Below, piece after piece: positions 1 through 13,689 of a stretch of 64,000 nucleotides of DNA (position 1 is its first letter; the number at the start of each line of letters is the position of its first letter). This stretch comes from Glandiceps talaboti (Eukaryota > Hemichordata > Enteropneusta > Spengelidae): positions 15,655,867-15,719,866 of the forward strand of contig NC_135557.1 in assembly GCF_964340395.1 (NCBI RefSeq), read 5' to 3'. The notes under the pieces are model-generated. The model searched no databases, was not told the origin of the DNA, and saw only the letters and a list, made by a program, of their open reading frames with translations. The translations under genes were made by a program, and so were the position numbers.

Positions 1-752
1 CTCTTTACTATATAATAGTTCACAAACAAATTTACAAAGTTCCCCAAGCATTTCATGTAACCATAAAGAAGCCATAAAACTGTTCTTATCAAACCATGAA
101 ATGTAATACAAGTCTCTCCTGTCCCAAAATGCTGTGCCAATCACTATCAATCCAATTCATTTGTTGACTTTCTGTGTTTGTAACAGGTTCCAGTCGTTCA
201 CAGTCTGATGTTGGCAGTTAGATGATATTCAATTCTTACCACCGTCCTCCAGGCATTTCTCTTTGTAAACATTAAGTTTTGATGTCATAATTGATATTAT
301 ATTACTGTATCAGCTAATGTTTTGATGGCAAATAAAATGTGTAGACAAGTAATAAAGTATGTATCTATTATCTTGGTATGAATTTAATATCTGTATCTTG
401 TTTAGTCAGGTTTAGCCAAGTCAACTGTCCTGGCTACAAATTTATATTGACTGCCATTAACAGACTACCTTGGTACAAATTTGTAGTCTTGATGCCATGT
501 TTAGAACAATGTTTTAAAATTATGGAGAAAGATCAAGGTCAACTGCATGTGCAGGTAGTGGTGGACGTAGTAATAGGTACAGTGTACATGTAGAGCAGTG
601 TAACCTACAATGTACATTTGTAGGTAACATGGGGAGGCGAGGGGGAGGGGCTTGTAATTTCAATACAGTGGGGAACGCCTGAAAAAGTGACTTGCATTTT
701 TACAACATTTTTCATCGTAGCAAAAGTACTAAGATGCCATTCCCCAATGTTG

Positions 753-850
753 TTCTTCGTTCAGCCAAGGAAAATGACCTAAGGGGTTTTTGTAGTGACT
801 GGTTGTGACAAAACCCTTAGGTAACGAGTATTTTCCGGCTGAATGAAGAA
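753..850. repeat. Foldback (inverted-repeat) element, ~98 bp
   Basis: Left arm TTCTTCGTTCAGCC...CCTAAGGGGTTTTTGT pairs with right arm ACAAAACCCTTAGG...GGCTGAATGAAGAA around a short loop. A related foldback lies at 63862-63975. Sequence to the right (about 850-1070) is also shared with 20730-20920, so the repeat may be longer. Confidence 0.55.
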
Positions 851-3163
851 AAATGTTGGAGAATAACATAATTATACCACCACCAGTAATATCAGACAGA
901 AATTGTGGAAAGTAATGGCAATCGTGAACTTTTTGACCCGTGTTCTGAACATACAAAATGTAGCAGAACCAGTGATGTAGACTTGCACTGTTGTGACATA
1001 AACGTGTATTGTCATGACATAGAGCAACCAGGGTATTAATTCCATATTTTTGGCTTGTGCATGGTATAATTGTTGCTTTTTGTATGGTTTGGAGGCATTT
1101 AGTGTATTATAAATAAAGTCAGAGGATAACATCTCTTTGTAGATACATGACCCAAATTTTGCTGTGCTGTCAACACATTGATTCTGTATTCAAAACCTTC
1201 CAGTTATTAACTAGAATGGTTTGAGCAGTTTAAATTTTTGTTTGTGTGATAGACAATACTTTATTCTGTTATTCATATTTTGCATGTCTACACTGTACCA
1301 GTAACATGTAGGGAGGGGAGAATATGGTGTATATTTGTATTTGATATGGTGACATCTGATCAATGACCTTACCAGGAGGAATACTGTGACATACTTGCAT
1401 ATCCAGACATTGGTAGGGGTTATCCCCTGGAATGTATGAAATGATGGCAAAGGGTCACCAGATACTTTTGTATGCAATAGTTTCAACTAGATCATATGTT
1501 GATTTTTGCATATGAGTGAAATTTGTACACAAAGGTACATGTATTCAAATATATGTAAATGAATATGTAGAATACATGTACATGAACCATGGGAAGGGGG
1601 TCAAAAGTCATCAAGTACCCCAGATCATGTGATGATGTTCACAAAAGTGAGATTGACCTTACAATAGCACCCCAAGAACTGAGTCCCTTGATCAAATTTA
1701 CCATCAATTATGTAGGCCACTGCAGTATTCTTGCATGGGGACTGCCAGTAACAGAAAGAGGTAAAAGGTGGCGCAGTTACTTATGCAATCTATGTGTTTG
1801 GGAACCCATCGAAATGACTGCCACATTTTGGAAGACTTAACCAACTTACTAACCTCAGCAAAAACCATGCAATATGAATCCATGAGTCTCCACAAATTAT
1901 GACATGTCACATTGTGTGAATATTTCTCTAAGTTTTCACAATTGACAACTTTAAATTATTACTGTAATGACTGCAAACACTATGCTCAAGCACAGTGGTG
2001 GAATCTCCTACATGTATTTGTAATCTACATGAACCTCCTGAATGGAATTTCCTCTTGACAGTGTGTTAATATTTAGCTGTAGGTGAAATAACAGTTTACT
2101 GTACCCTACCACTGTATTACACACACGTACAGTGTACATGTGTACATGTACATGGCATGTACTGTATGAAGTACATGTACACTGTGCATACAGGGCTCAA
2201 AATTGATGAAAATGATGTTGACACTGGATATTCAGGGCTTAGGCTAGCTATTGGGATGGATATGTGCTAGTGACAACGTCATCTACAAGTGCAATCATTG
2301 AATGGTGTCTAGAATAATAATTACTGTGGTGTGACCTTAGAATGTGACTGGTTGCTGGGTTACATTGTAACATTGGTCCAAGGGTTACTGATAGAGTAGT
2401 GAATTCCAAGTTGGTGAGGACAGGAACTCAGTATTTTTGCTGGGTCATAACTTTTAGGACGCTTTGCTGGAGGGGGGGGGGGGGGTTAGTAGGGAGGGTT
2501 TCCATTGTAGCATACTTGAATGCCTAATGATAAAACCCTTAAAATTCATAACAGTATAATTTGTTGACAAAAAATTAGTTAAGTGACAATTCATTTTATA
2601 AGAAACATTGAACTGTTTTGAGTAAAAGTTTGATAGAATTTGCAACAGACAAGAAGACAGAAGATAGAGAGGGGTTGACCGATATGTGAGGACGTCCCGT
2701 CATGGCACATACCTTACAGAGTAAGAGAGTGATAAACTAACAGAAAATAGCAAAGTTACAACTGCTTCTGTTTGATCTACTACAACAAATCTGAAGTAAC
2801 AAATAACGATTTGGGATTTCAAACATTCTATTAGACATAATCAGATTGAAAAACCCATGTACACGACTCGTCGACATGTATCATTACGGTGTTGCCAATT
2901 TTAGAATGACATCCTTGTAGAAGTCGTCGTCGTTAACAACAGCTTAACCAATTACTAACCAAGTTGACAGTAGGCCAAGGCAATTTCCTAATGCCGCTCA
3001 GGTGTGCTTGACAGCCGTATTACCCTCTGATCTGTTCTAAATATGGCATGTTGATGAAAATATAAGAGTTAGATGCCGATGTGTTTCCAGGAAAATATTC
3101 AAAACCCAGGTGCTGCAGAGCATGAGTATGGGTAGCTAGAATTTGTTTTGTGTTGTTTAATTA

Positions 3164-3365
3164 AAAGGCCAGAGTTTCAATCCCAGGTTCTCACATTACT
3201 GTTATCATATCAGTGGAGCCATGAGGATTACATAGGATTATTCTTTTGTTCTAGTCCAACTTTTTCTTTCGCTTTGTCAGACGACAGTTTTTCATATGTA
3301 ATGTTTTAATCCTTTTTCAAAGTGGGTCTTTAAGAATGTTGAACGATATCCTCTTTGAAACCTAA
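3164..3365 (+). repeat. Dispersed SINE-like repeat, copy 1
   Basis: About 200 bp, clearly similar to 5607-5845 (shared runs include atcatatcagtggag and ggattacata). Both copies start with aggccag and a tcaatcccaggttctc block that loosely resembles a tRNA B box, which suggests a SINE. No A-rich tail or target duplication was confirmed. Confidence 0.5.
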
Positions 3366-4504
3366 GAATTTCTTCCTAATTACTATTCAAGATAAATCCC
3401 AATGTTCTCATCTCAGCAGAGAACTTCTCAGTGTATAATTGTGTTTGGCAGGTGCGTGAGTAAGGTACCAAACTAGCCAGACTCCCTACCCCACCCCTAC
3501 CCCTGTATTTGGTCAATACTAAAAAAAAAATAACATTACCAGGCACCAAAAATACCTTCATCCACCCCCTAGATATTAAATATAAAATTTATGCACATTT
3601 CATTACATTGATTTCATTATATTTCCCAACTCCCCACATTATACCAAGGATCCAAAAACCTGAATTATGATAACATGTCAAGTTCAAATCCAGGCCCCTA
3701 TGCAGCTTTTTTTCCATGACAACCAACTATGATGGAATGAATGCCAAGTCAAGAGAAGCAAACTATTGTAATATCCATGTATGCACTACTGTGATATGTA
3801 CAATGTTCTCGTCTGCATTTTGTATTGACTTTGTTATGCTACTGTTCTGTGCACTGGTTAGAATTGATAAAATACATCATTATACTTATGAGTAGAGACG
3901 TACACAATAATGACTTGATCTAGTCCTGCGTATATACCGGGAATGGGATTGATATACCAAGGAACTTTGCACCCACCCAAAAAAAAATACTGGTGTTGCC
4001 CCCAAAGAGTAAATCAGCCTTAACACTTATATAATCAAAGTGGTTACTCTATATATTTTAGCTTTGTGGGTCTGATCATAGATTGAAGAGCAGTTGCATA
4101 AGTGGTCTGTAGACTGGGTAGTGAATTGTCTGCGATGTATGTACATCCCAAAGGTCAAAGTCCTTCCAATTGTCATGTAAATTGACAAGTGTCTGCAAAC
4201 TGCACATGATCATTACTGCCATTCTGTCTGATTTCATAAGCTTGCAAGTGTTTGTTGCTTAATTTAGGGGATCCTAAGTACTAATGTACATACTAGTAGT
4301 TTGGCTTTGGTTTGGGAAGTCTGGTAACAGAAGAGGGTATGTAAGGTTAAACTTGTGTTACCGAAATTATGGTGGGAAACTTTGGTAAGAAACTTAGGGG
4401 ACTCTTCAGAATGTACCTACTTAGCATACTAAAGAAAACCACTAATGTCACATTCTCCTTTACTTGTAAAAACATGCAGGTGTCTGATGGCAGGTGTATA
4501 CATG

Positions 4505-4562
4505 TATATGCATACGTACGTACGTACGTACGTACGTACGTACGTACGTACATACACACACA

Positions 4563-4606
<44 letters not shown>

Positions 4607-4650
4607 TACATACATACATACATACATACATACATACATACATACATACA
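4505..4650. repeat. Compound microsatellite (ACGT)n-(CA)n-(CATA)n
   Basis: (ACGT)n at about 4514-4550, (CA)n at 4553-4600, then (CATA)n to 4650. Open frames through it are artefacts of the repeat. Confidence 0.95.
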
Positions 4651-5606
4651 CAGAAACCCTGGTAATGAGGAATGATATCTGGTAAAATCTGCCGAGCTTT
4701 TGTGGGGAAACCCCAGTAAAATGCCAAGGGAAATCAGATAGATTTGAACTGATTATCAACCTTAACAAAAATTCAGACCAGCTTTGAAATAAAGATTGAA
4801 TACTTCAGAGATAATTATTAAAACAAGTATTTGGTTACATTAAAAATAGACAGTGTATAATTAGAAATTGTAGACTGCCTACAGAGTTTGTAAAAATTGA
4901 TGTTTGAAAAGTAGGTCATAGGATGGGAAACACTGTAGACTGATCATGTAGAACTATTGCTAATAACAAATCATTTATTATGCACGTAATTAGGCTGGTT
5001 AGTGCAACACACCTAGCCAAGGCCCTGTAATTATGTGCCTACATGAAGCAATTTGTCACAGGTGATGAATTGCCTTGGCGTTAAGGGAACGCCACTCTGG
5101 GAAATGGAGACATTTTCATAAACTACATGTTTGGGTTCTGGAGAGCATTTCATGATTTTAGATTCACCTACAATTATTTGCGATTTCAAAGAAACATCAA
5201 GTTGATCTTGTTCATTTATAGGGTATTCTTTTGTATGGGCTATTGCATCATGGGAGATATCAGAAATACGTTATTAAATGATTGAACACTGAATATTCAT
5301 GAGTACAAAATGCTATACTCTTCCTATGGTAGGAATAATGATACACTGTAGTTTTTTCCCCCAGGACTTTTGTTTTTACAATAACTCTCAAAAGAGTGGA
5401 ATCAATAATTGCCCGACCATAGTTGGGAACGCCCATAGAGAATATATAGTAACATGTGACCTGAGGTGACATGACTACACCCACTGTGTTGTGCACAGGA
5501 CTACAAGTTTGGTGGCCATGTTGATATGATGTGTACATGAAGTGACATGGAATATGATTGTCATGTCACAAGCAAGGTAATACTCAGTAAAGCACTAGAG
5601 GGGTTT

Positions 5607-5845
5607 AAAGGCCAGGGATTCAATCCCAGGTTCTCGCATTAGTGTTGTCATATCAGTGGAGTCATGGGGGATTACATACTAGCATAGGATTATTCTTGTC
5701 TTCTGGTCCATCATTTTCTATAGCTTTGTTTGTCAGACAACTATTTTTAGCACTTACAGTTTAAATCCCTTTTCAAGTTGGCCCTTTTTTAAATCCCTTG
5801 CTACCAGCTGTGTTCATGATATCTCTTTCAAATCTAATATCCTAT
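5607..5845 (+). repeat. Dispersed SINE-like repeat, copy 2
   Basis: Second copy of the element at 3164-3365 in the same orientation, with small insertions and a diverged 3' end. Confidence 0.5.
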
Positions 5846-8800
5846 TATATAAAAGGCCTGAGGAGAACACTGGAATGGTTTCATGAAAAGTCAATTTGAA
5901 AATTTTGCAAAATTTGGTGGAAATATTAGGTGACCACCCTTGAGTACTGAAACAGTTTGGCTATTTTGTGTAATTTCTCAACTATTATTATTTAAGATAA
6001 GTTTCATAGAAAAAAAATAGCACGGCATGTTGTCATTGTGCTGTGGCAGCATATGTCTCATTTTTGCAACAAATCAATTTTTCTTGGGTTTTCAGGTAAT
6101 AACCAACACAATGGTTCAGAAATCAGTAGTTGAAATTATAACGTACACTAGAGAAATTAATGTATAAACCTGATAAATTCTGACTTGCACAGTAAGGACA
6201 ATTTTCATTGGTTGTTTTGTGACATTTCAAATTAGGTCAGCACATGGATATGTATAAGAAGACCGAAAGATTTGTGCCTTGCGTTCCTGTGTCAGCTCAC
6301 AAAATGAGTTTCGCAACTGTAACCACACTCTGAATGAACGGTTGCAGGAACGCAAGCAACGATGAATTGTTCAGTTATAATATAAACAAACAGTTGCAGT
6401 CATGGAGTTGTCATTTTCTGACTATCTTTCAGTTTATTCCACTGATAGCTAAAATAGTGTACATTACAGTTCAGTTTACTGAATCTGTTCCATATTCTCG
6501 CCATTCTCGCAAACCAGAGTTATTATTTCTACCACTACATTTCAAAATAAGTAGGGAGGCTCGTTAAGAACGTTGCCCAAGCCATGGTTTGCGACGATGT
6601 ATTCTCGCTCTCTTGAAACAGTGCATGTACAGTGTTTGGGAACGCTTGTTTTTACTAAAGGTGGTAAATACATGAACAGAATGCAGGTAAAATGTACCAA
6701 CGTTCCCATGTCATTTAACCTGGGTTCCCAAACAAAATTATAGAGTCTATGAGGAAACCCTGCCATTTCTAACCCTTTCTCCCTTTCTGTTACCGGGGTT
6801 CCCCAACCTCAGCAAAAAAAACATGGACTTGTAACAGGGGTGGTGAATGTGATCAAAGTTTGTACACATACTGGTGCAGTAAAACTGATCAACTGTAATT
6901 GTAATTGTGTGTACATAATACATTGTATACGTTGAGTTATATTGAGTACTTTGCTACATGAATTTCTGTATATAAATATGTGAGGGAACATGCCCAGACT
7001 AGCTTTTACGTGACTCCCCGTGTACCCACTGTTATATTTATTAGAGAATTGAACTGATTATATTTCCAATTTCTACCATTCCGTTATTAGTATTCCGATG
7101 CACTCAATTCACATGCAGAATTCAAAGAATAGAGAAGTGCAAGAAAAGGCGACATTGCAGGGAACAAAACTGATATGAAAAAGTGCACCTTTGAGAAAAG
7201 TGAAATGTAAAACAGAAACTCTTGATTCTAAAAATAAACCTATCTGAAGGCCATACATAGTATAGCAGACAGCTATCAGATAAAAAAAATCAATCTGGGT
7301 AGGTGATCAAAATTGTTTGAGTATTTATGGAAAAACTGCATGTTCTTAAAAAATGGCAACATAAAATAACGTAATCGTGAAATGCACATTGAACAGTGAG
7401 TATGAGCTACTGCATATTGAAAGGTCAAGGGTGAAGCTGAAGTAAAATGCCATTGTCAGATAAATGTCAGTGTATCGAAGTTTTCTATTGATTTGCTATC
7501 TTCTAAATCATTAGATGATGAAGGCTTGGGATGTCTCAATCTGATTAAAATCCGATGTAGTGGTAGGGTTGTTGTTGTTCGGGTTCAATTGAATGGACAT
7601 GTGTTGGTCGTTTTATATGTTTGTATTTTTGTCGTATTCACCACCCGTACTATCTGACTAGTTCCCATCGCTGTTGACATTCAAATGTCGCACTTCTATT
7701 TAGCCAATCAAAACCGATGTTACAGTTAATATTGCAGTAAGACACCTTGTGATTGGTGAAATGGCACAGTGATCACGGTCATATTTGATTGTTTGTGGTT
7801 ATGAGAATTAATCAGGTGTGGGGCAGAAACCAAAACCAAATTGTGAATGTGGAACTTGAGCAAACTTGGGAGTTTTGAGTTAGGTTTGTGAGCAGGGAAA
7901 GAAAACATTGCGCCAAATATTGAGACCACATTATAAGAGAAAATGTAATAAATTATTTGCTGTTAAAGATATTAGGGGCACAGCTATGGTTTCTAATTTT
8001 ACTACCATTATGAAAAACCTGTGGAACACTTCATCTAAGGACTGCTTTTGTTGAGGGGGTGACGAGGTAAAAATCTGTCCGAGTTCTCTTGGTGTTGTAT
8101 AGGGTTTCTCCTTCAAAATTATGGTACAGGATTTCCTATCTCTATGTAGTAGGGTTCGCAAAAAGACAAAGGGTATGTGTGTGGAGGGGGGGGGGGAAGT
8201 CATTATACCAGGAGGGAGGGGGCAGCAAGGAAGTCATTACACCAATGATGAGCGATGTCAACTGACCTTCATGTAAATCATGTTGACTTGTGTGTGTCAC
8301 ATTGTGTAATTTTAGAAAGTTTATTTTGAAAAACAAAAGCATATTTATTGATATTTGTCCATCTGTTGTATGTTGTGTCAATGACCAGATATTCAGTGCA
8401 ACCACTTGTACCAATAGATATAATTTCCTAATATCTGTCATACCATAAATTAGTAAGAGATGTGAATGACATGCTCTCAACAGGATGTCTGTTACCCATT
8501 GTCATGCATTGTCATTTGTCACATCCTGTCCTGTTGTTCCTGGCAGTGTCAGACAAATGTCAAGGGTGAAAGGTCATCACCATGGCAGTGACAATGACAT
8601 GTGCATGTATATTTCAGATACTTGCTTATATCTAGGACAAGGCGTTGATGTCACTGTCTGCTTGCCTTCACATACATGATCTTCTTTCTAACATGGCCGT
8701 ATCATATATAAAAGTAGTCTAACTCCTACTTCTAGTAGAACTGGGGACCAAAGTTGTAACAAACATACATACTCATATTTGTAGCAGTCAGTGTGAACGT

Positions 8801-9835
8801 GACATACTTATGTACTATCAGACTTACATGGTGCACAGAATCAACATTTTATGACATGGCACATCAAATAATTTTGACATGCTACTGATTTGTGTCTGCG
8901 TTTTCAATTTGATGTACCACTGAGGCTTAGCAATTGCTTTTTATCCACCAAAGTACAGTGTTCCCATATCCTGTGAGTATGGTGACTCACAAGAAACCAG
9001 TTTTCATCATTTGGGCCCCCAACAACAAATTTTATCTTTTTAGATAATGTGAATATAAAGAGTGCATTGTGTCGTGACTCGCTAGGAGACTCTTGTGTTT
9101 ATCATATACCCACGACGAAAAAACAAAATATCTGTTATTACTGAACACTGGTCATTAGACAATGGCATGTTTTGAAAAATAAGTACAACGGAAATCAAAA
9201 ATAAGAACTTAAAAAGAAATCGTGACATTTACAAGGCAGTATACAATAGTGACAAAGCAGGAGGTAGTTAATGTCTAAAATGTTCATCCACGCAATAACA
9301 TAGATACAGTAACGATGCTAAGTTTTAAACTTTTATGCCCTGTGCTGGCGATCAATAAAAACAATTTGTATTGGTTTATGGATGTACATGTAATCTTTTG
9401 TAGCATGGCTTCACAACACCAAATACAAAGCGTGTGAGTCACATGCTAGTACATAACATTTGACATCTCGGGCACATGTCCCTCATCAAATGTCATACAT
9501 AAAGACCCCTTTATGGTTATTGTACGGGTATAGTGGAGATGATGAACAGAAGAAAATGCTAGTGAATATTTTATTTGTTGAGATTATCTGTGTGTTTGTT
9601 TGTTTGTTTGTTCACAGATCTTGTTTTCGCAATGATTCCTCATAAAACATTTGTTAGATTCCTGTAGACTTATTCTTGGGCTACATAACATGTAGGTGTT
9701 AAAGATGGAATAACGTAAATGAAATTTGAAATATTGAAAGTAAAGGTGTGAACCTTTCCAGTATCACTTTGCATCTAATTTGTAGACATTTATCATTTTA
9801 TGGAGTTTCTATTTGTTTGCATGGTTTCCAAGAAG

Positions 9836-9950
9836 ACACACACATACACATGCATGTACATGTGCATGTACACTAGCACAAACACACACTCACTCTCGTG
9901 CACATATGTACATGTATGATGTACACATACACACACACACACACACACTC

Positions 9951-10020
<70 letters not shown>
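9836..10020. repeat. Compound microsatellite (CA)n-(CT)n-(CA)n
   Basis: Interrupted CA/CATG repeats, then (CA)n, about 60 bp of (CT)n and (CA)n to 10020. Confidence 0.95.
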
Positions 10021-10022
<2 letters not shown>

Positions 10023-10359
10023 TACAAGCAATGTAATATACATGTGTTTGAGGTGAATAATTAAAAACATTTACATGTACGCATGTAATTTATTTATGTC
10101 AAGTCTTTTGAATTCATATGTACTTTCAAAAGTCAAAACAAAACAAAAGCCGTTATTTACGGTACCCATTGTTGTCACTAATTGTCATTACTTGTGTCTT
10201 CACAGAAAATATAATATAATGAATTCAGAATGTTTTAAACATATTTATGTGTAAGTAACAAGAATATATTGTTTGTTCATGAATCTGTATTATTAAAAAA
10301 AAAAGTAGTACTCGCCATTCTTAGACCTTCAGAAAACCCTGTCAATAGTTACAGGACAA

Positions 10360-10615
10360 ACCCACTACTCTATAAAGGCATGGGTACAACCCAGTATATT
10401 ATAGGGTTGAACACATTATTCTATAAAGAACTGGGGGGGGGGGGGTGCTAATTGTAGGGTGTAAACCACCACTCTATAAAGGCCTTGGGATGACCTTGTA
10501 CATTGTAGGGTCAACCAACTACTCTATAAAGGCCTTGGGAGGACCTTGTAAATTGTAGGTTGGACCCACTACTCTATAAAGACCTTGGGAGAACTCTGTA
10601 AGTCAATGTGTGGAC
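10360..10615 (+). repeat. Minisatellite, ~52-bp unit with TATAAAG, about 5 copies
   Basis: Units contain ctctataaaggccttggga, a block like accttgtaaattgtaggg, and ccactact. TATAAAG cores recur near 10371, 10422, 10474, 10525 and 10576. Unit two carries a G run of about 12. Confidence 0.75.
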
Positions 10616-11430
10616 CACTCAAGAAAAGTCTTAGGAGAAATCTCCATGTTATTGTGACCTCAGCTGACAGTATTAGAAAAGACACATAGTAACAGCTCAC
10701 CTAGGATAAAATATGCCTATAAAATGACCTACATGACACGATAAACATTGCTAATGAGTACGATAGGAGTGACTTGTCATTGCTGTATGACGTGGGACAT
10801 AATAGACCCAGGATGAAACAACCCAGTAACTAAAATATGCCAGGGATAAAATTACACCACTTCTGACGTATAGAAAGAACTTACGTGACAAGTTATGCCA
10901 ACTTAACATACAGTACCGGTATGCAAGGTTTCGTTAACCCAACCCTGTGGCTATGTAGATTTCACCCACTGACATTAACATTCTCAGACACTGAGAAAAT
11001 TGTGATATAACTATTTTTTTTTAAATATCGTAATTAGCTCTCATGTAACTTGTAAGCTATTTGATAATTCGTCAATTATGAATATAGTTCATTTATTCTT
11101 TGAAAGTTTTTGAAATTATGATATCAGCCTTTGAAATTGTCGATGATAGACTAGAACCCGCTGTTGTGATTCATATTTTGGTAGTTTCTTTGTGAGATAA
11201 ACTATGCAAACCTTCACTTGAAACTGATCATGCATTGAAAACTGAAAGAAAGTTATATGTCTTCAACCTAGATATGTTTGTATTTTCGCAACTCTAAAAA
11301 ATGTTGTGATTTGGGAGTCTTCATCTAGTTCTCAAAGACTAATGTTTATTGGTTATCAGACTTATATATTGTGTTTAATGTATAAGAAAGTTGTTTAGTC
11401 ACTACTTATTTTTGCGTCTTTGTTTTCCAG

Positions 11431-11444
11431 CAAAAGAAGTGAAA
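11431..11444 (+). other. Candidate 14-nt microexon upstream of GSK3
   Basis: A strong T-rich acceptor (tttgttttccag) is followed 14 nt later by a consensus donor (gtaagt at 11445). The last base joins in phase with the GSK3 exon at 16069, and the spliced reading would be KRSES followed by DKDG. It does not match a remembered GSK3 N-terminus, so chance is quite possible. Confidence 0.15.
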
Positions 11445-11640
11445 GTAAGTCTTTAGCGAAAATCTCCAAGTTTACAGCATTTGAACTCTGTGTGATGTCA
11501 TGCAAACAGTATTATGTAGAATTTCATCCATTCTGTCTCTGTACAACTACACTTGTCATACTGCGGCTGAACTGTGAGACCTTGCGCTCTTTCCTTCATT
11601 TGTAGAGACATTTTTCAAATATTTGAAATTTGAACTGAAT

Positions 11641-11963
11641 ACAAATCAAATGAACACACAGGCACATACATATAGACAGACAGACTCGTACACAGTCACA
11701 GACATACACATACCCAGACAGACTGACACATACACATACATAGACACTCGCATACATACATACATACATACATACATACATACATACATACATACATACA
11801 TACATACATACATACATACAAATGTACATACATACATACATACATACATACATACATACATACGTGTACATGTACATGTACATACAAAAAATGTACATTG
11901 TACATACATACATACATACATACAGACAGACAGACAGACGGACACACGCACACACACACACTC
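11641..11963. repeat. Microsatellite (CATA)n with (CAGA)n and (CA)n flanks
   Basis: About 200 bp of (CATA)n with flanking CAGACAGA and CACA tracts and interspersed gtacatgtacatgta. Confidence 0.95.
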
Positions 11964-12419
11964 ACGTCAGCATGCACATAATCAGACTCAACAGAGAAAA
12001 AAATAAACAACCTTTAGGTCACCTCTGTGATACCATACAAATTGTTGGTTCCACCCAACAAAAAAAATGGAAGGCATTGACCTACAGAACAATTTAGTAC
12101 CAGTCTTAGTATAACAATAATCAATGAGTTGGCGAAAATTCCCATTGTATTAATCTGAAAAGACAACCTGTACCTCCCAATAAATAGTTAATGATAAATG
12201 AAATAATTTATTGGTGGTATCTGACAGTTGTCACGTATTGTACATTAACAATTTATAAGTCAGTGGCCTCTATACTGTTAGCTGTGTATACATTACACTG
12301 ACCTTATTTCTACAAGGCTGATTGTGAGATGTAAAAGCCTATGAAAGGAAAGACCATGCATTGTTACACTTATTCACATAGATTCAATTGAAAAAAAAAG
12401 AATATGTTCGAGTTTGACA

Positions 12420-13080
12420 GGGGTATGCGTAGGTGTAATCAACTTGTTGCAAGTGTTCAATTTTTTTTTTTTTAAATGGTAACATAATTTTTACAGGATT
12501 AGTGGCCAGTCTTTCATAATATCACAGTTTTGTAGGGTTATTACCAGACCTCCATAACTTGTTCACAAATACATGTATTAATTTTTTTTTAAATAATATC
12601 ACAGCATTTACAGAGTTATTGTCCATACCAACATATTGTGTAAAAAGTATCGAATTAAAAACCATATTGAATATTATAGTTTTTACACACACGGTTATAT
12701 GGATGACTTTATAACTTGTTCCGAAATATTCAATTATGAAATGAAATATATCACAGCTTTAGGGTTATACCCAAGCCTTTAGAAGTTACTTGATTACCCC
12801 CCAAAAATATCACAGATTTTGCATGGTTATGCCCAACTTGCAGTGTGCCCTCCAATGATTTTGTTGTTGTGGGTATGATCAAAACTGGCATTTTGGGTCA
12901 CCACATACATGTACATGTAGTAAGAGATAGGGGGAACACCAAATTTTGGTGCACCACTAGAAATTGTATGCGCTAGTTGCACGTCAGATTGGCTGAGAGG
13001 TCACACTGCGACCAAGCCTTTATAACTTGTTTCAAAAATTCAATTGTAAATTTAAAAAAAATATGTATCACATATGTTCT
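12420..13080 (+). repeat. Diverged ~85-bp tandem repeat interrupted by a MITE
   Basis: Repeated blocks resemble ataacttgttc...aaatt, atatcacag and gggttat.cccaagcct. Copies start near 12480, 12560, 12710 and 12780, and the last is split by the element at 12841-13008. Identity is low but the block order is kept. Confidence 0.5.
12841..13008. mobile_element. MITE-like element, copy 1 (~168 bp)
   Basis: The ends CAGTGTGCCCTC and GAG(A)GGTCACACTG are inverted. The interior (caccaaattttggtg, agtaagagatagggg) is shared with 15502-15672. It interrupts a tandem-repeat unit: gttatgcccaa on the left and ccaagcctttataac on the right rebuild the unbroken unit, implying a short duplicated CCAA. The CAG-type ends are compatible with a hAT relative; the family is unproven. 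Confidence 0.65.
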
Positions 13081-13689
13081 GTATCAATTAGTGGGGACCA
13101 CTATATGAATGTCAACAATAGAAATAATTAACATAACAATATGTTCTTTTGTTATGTAAATGTATCAATGGTATCACCATATTCGCCAGAAATGTATTTC
13201 ATTTTCAAAAATCTGGAGTATGTTCACGTGGTTTCCTTTCAAAATGACTGGCAAAATCATTAACCACAAAAAAAAAAAATAAATAAAGTGATCGAAAGTT
13301 GGCAGAGAGATTATTTTCTACGACTTTGTTTGTCAATTATCTTTTACTTTTAGTGAAATTGTACACTTGAAGGTGTGTCAGATATTTCTGTGAGATAAAT
13401 ATAAAATTATTGATATTACTGCAACAATGAAATGGCACTTTTTAAAATACGTCTCGTGTTAGTGTACATGAAAATAGTTATCATCATTTAAAAAGTAAGA
13501 GGAGCATTGATTGGTTGATCAGGTCTATCAATCTTAATTTGAACTAATCAAAATGCATGTAATAAAATCCCTTAGGATATAATTCATTTTGTGTTGGGAA
13601 TGTTGCACCATACTGGTGAGTGTACCAGTGTACTAATTCTGTTCAATTTTACTCTGAAAACACTTTTAGTTAGTAGTTTGACATCGTAC

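Larger units (their letters stand above)
1..11430. other. Non-coding DNA left of GSK3
   Basis: No gene was recognised on either strand apart from the repeats listed separately. G runs occur at about 2470-2485 and 8186-8195. The GGGAACGC word recurs near 672, 5086, 5427 and 6639 and, inverted, near 31956. Paired CCAAT/ATTGG boxes lie near 7703 and 7753. Confidence 0.4.

Noticed and set aside
4347-4768. Overlapping frames rich in Thr-His or Cys-Val-Tyr
   Set aside because: Translations of CA/CATA/ACGT microsatellites; the same applies to frames at 9.8-10.1, 11.6-12.1, 14.2-14.9 and 24.9-25.1 kb.
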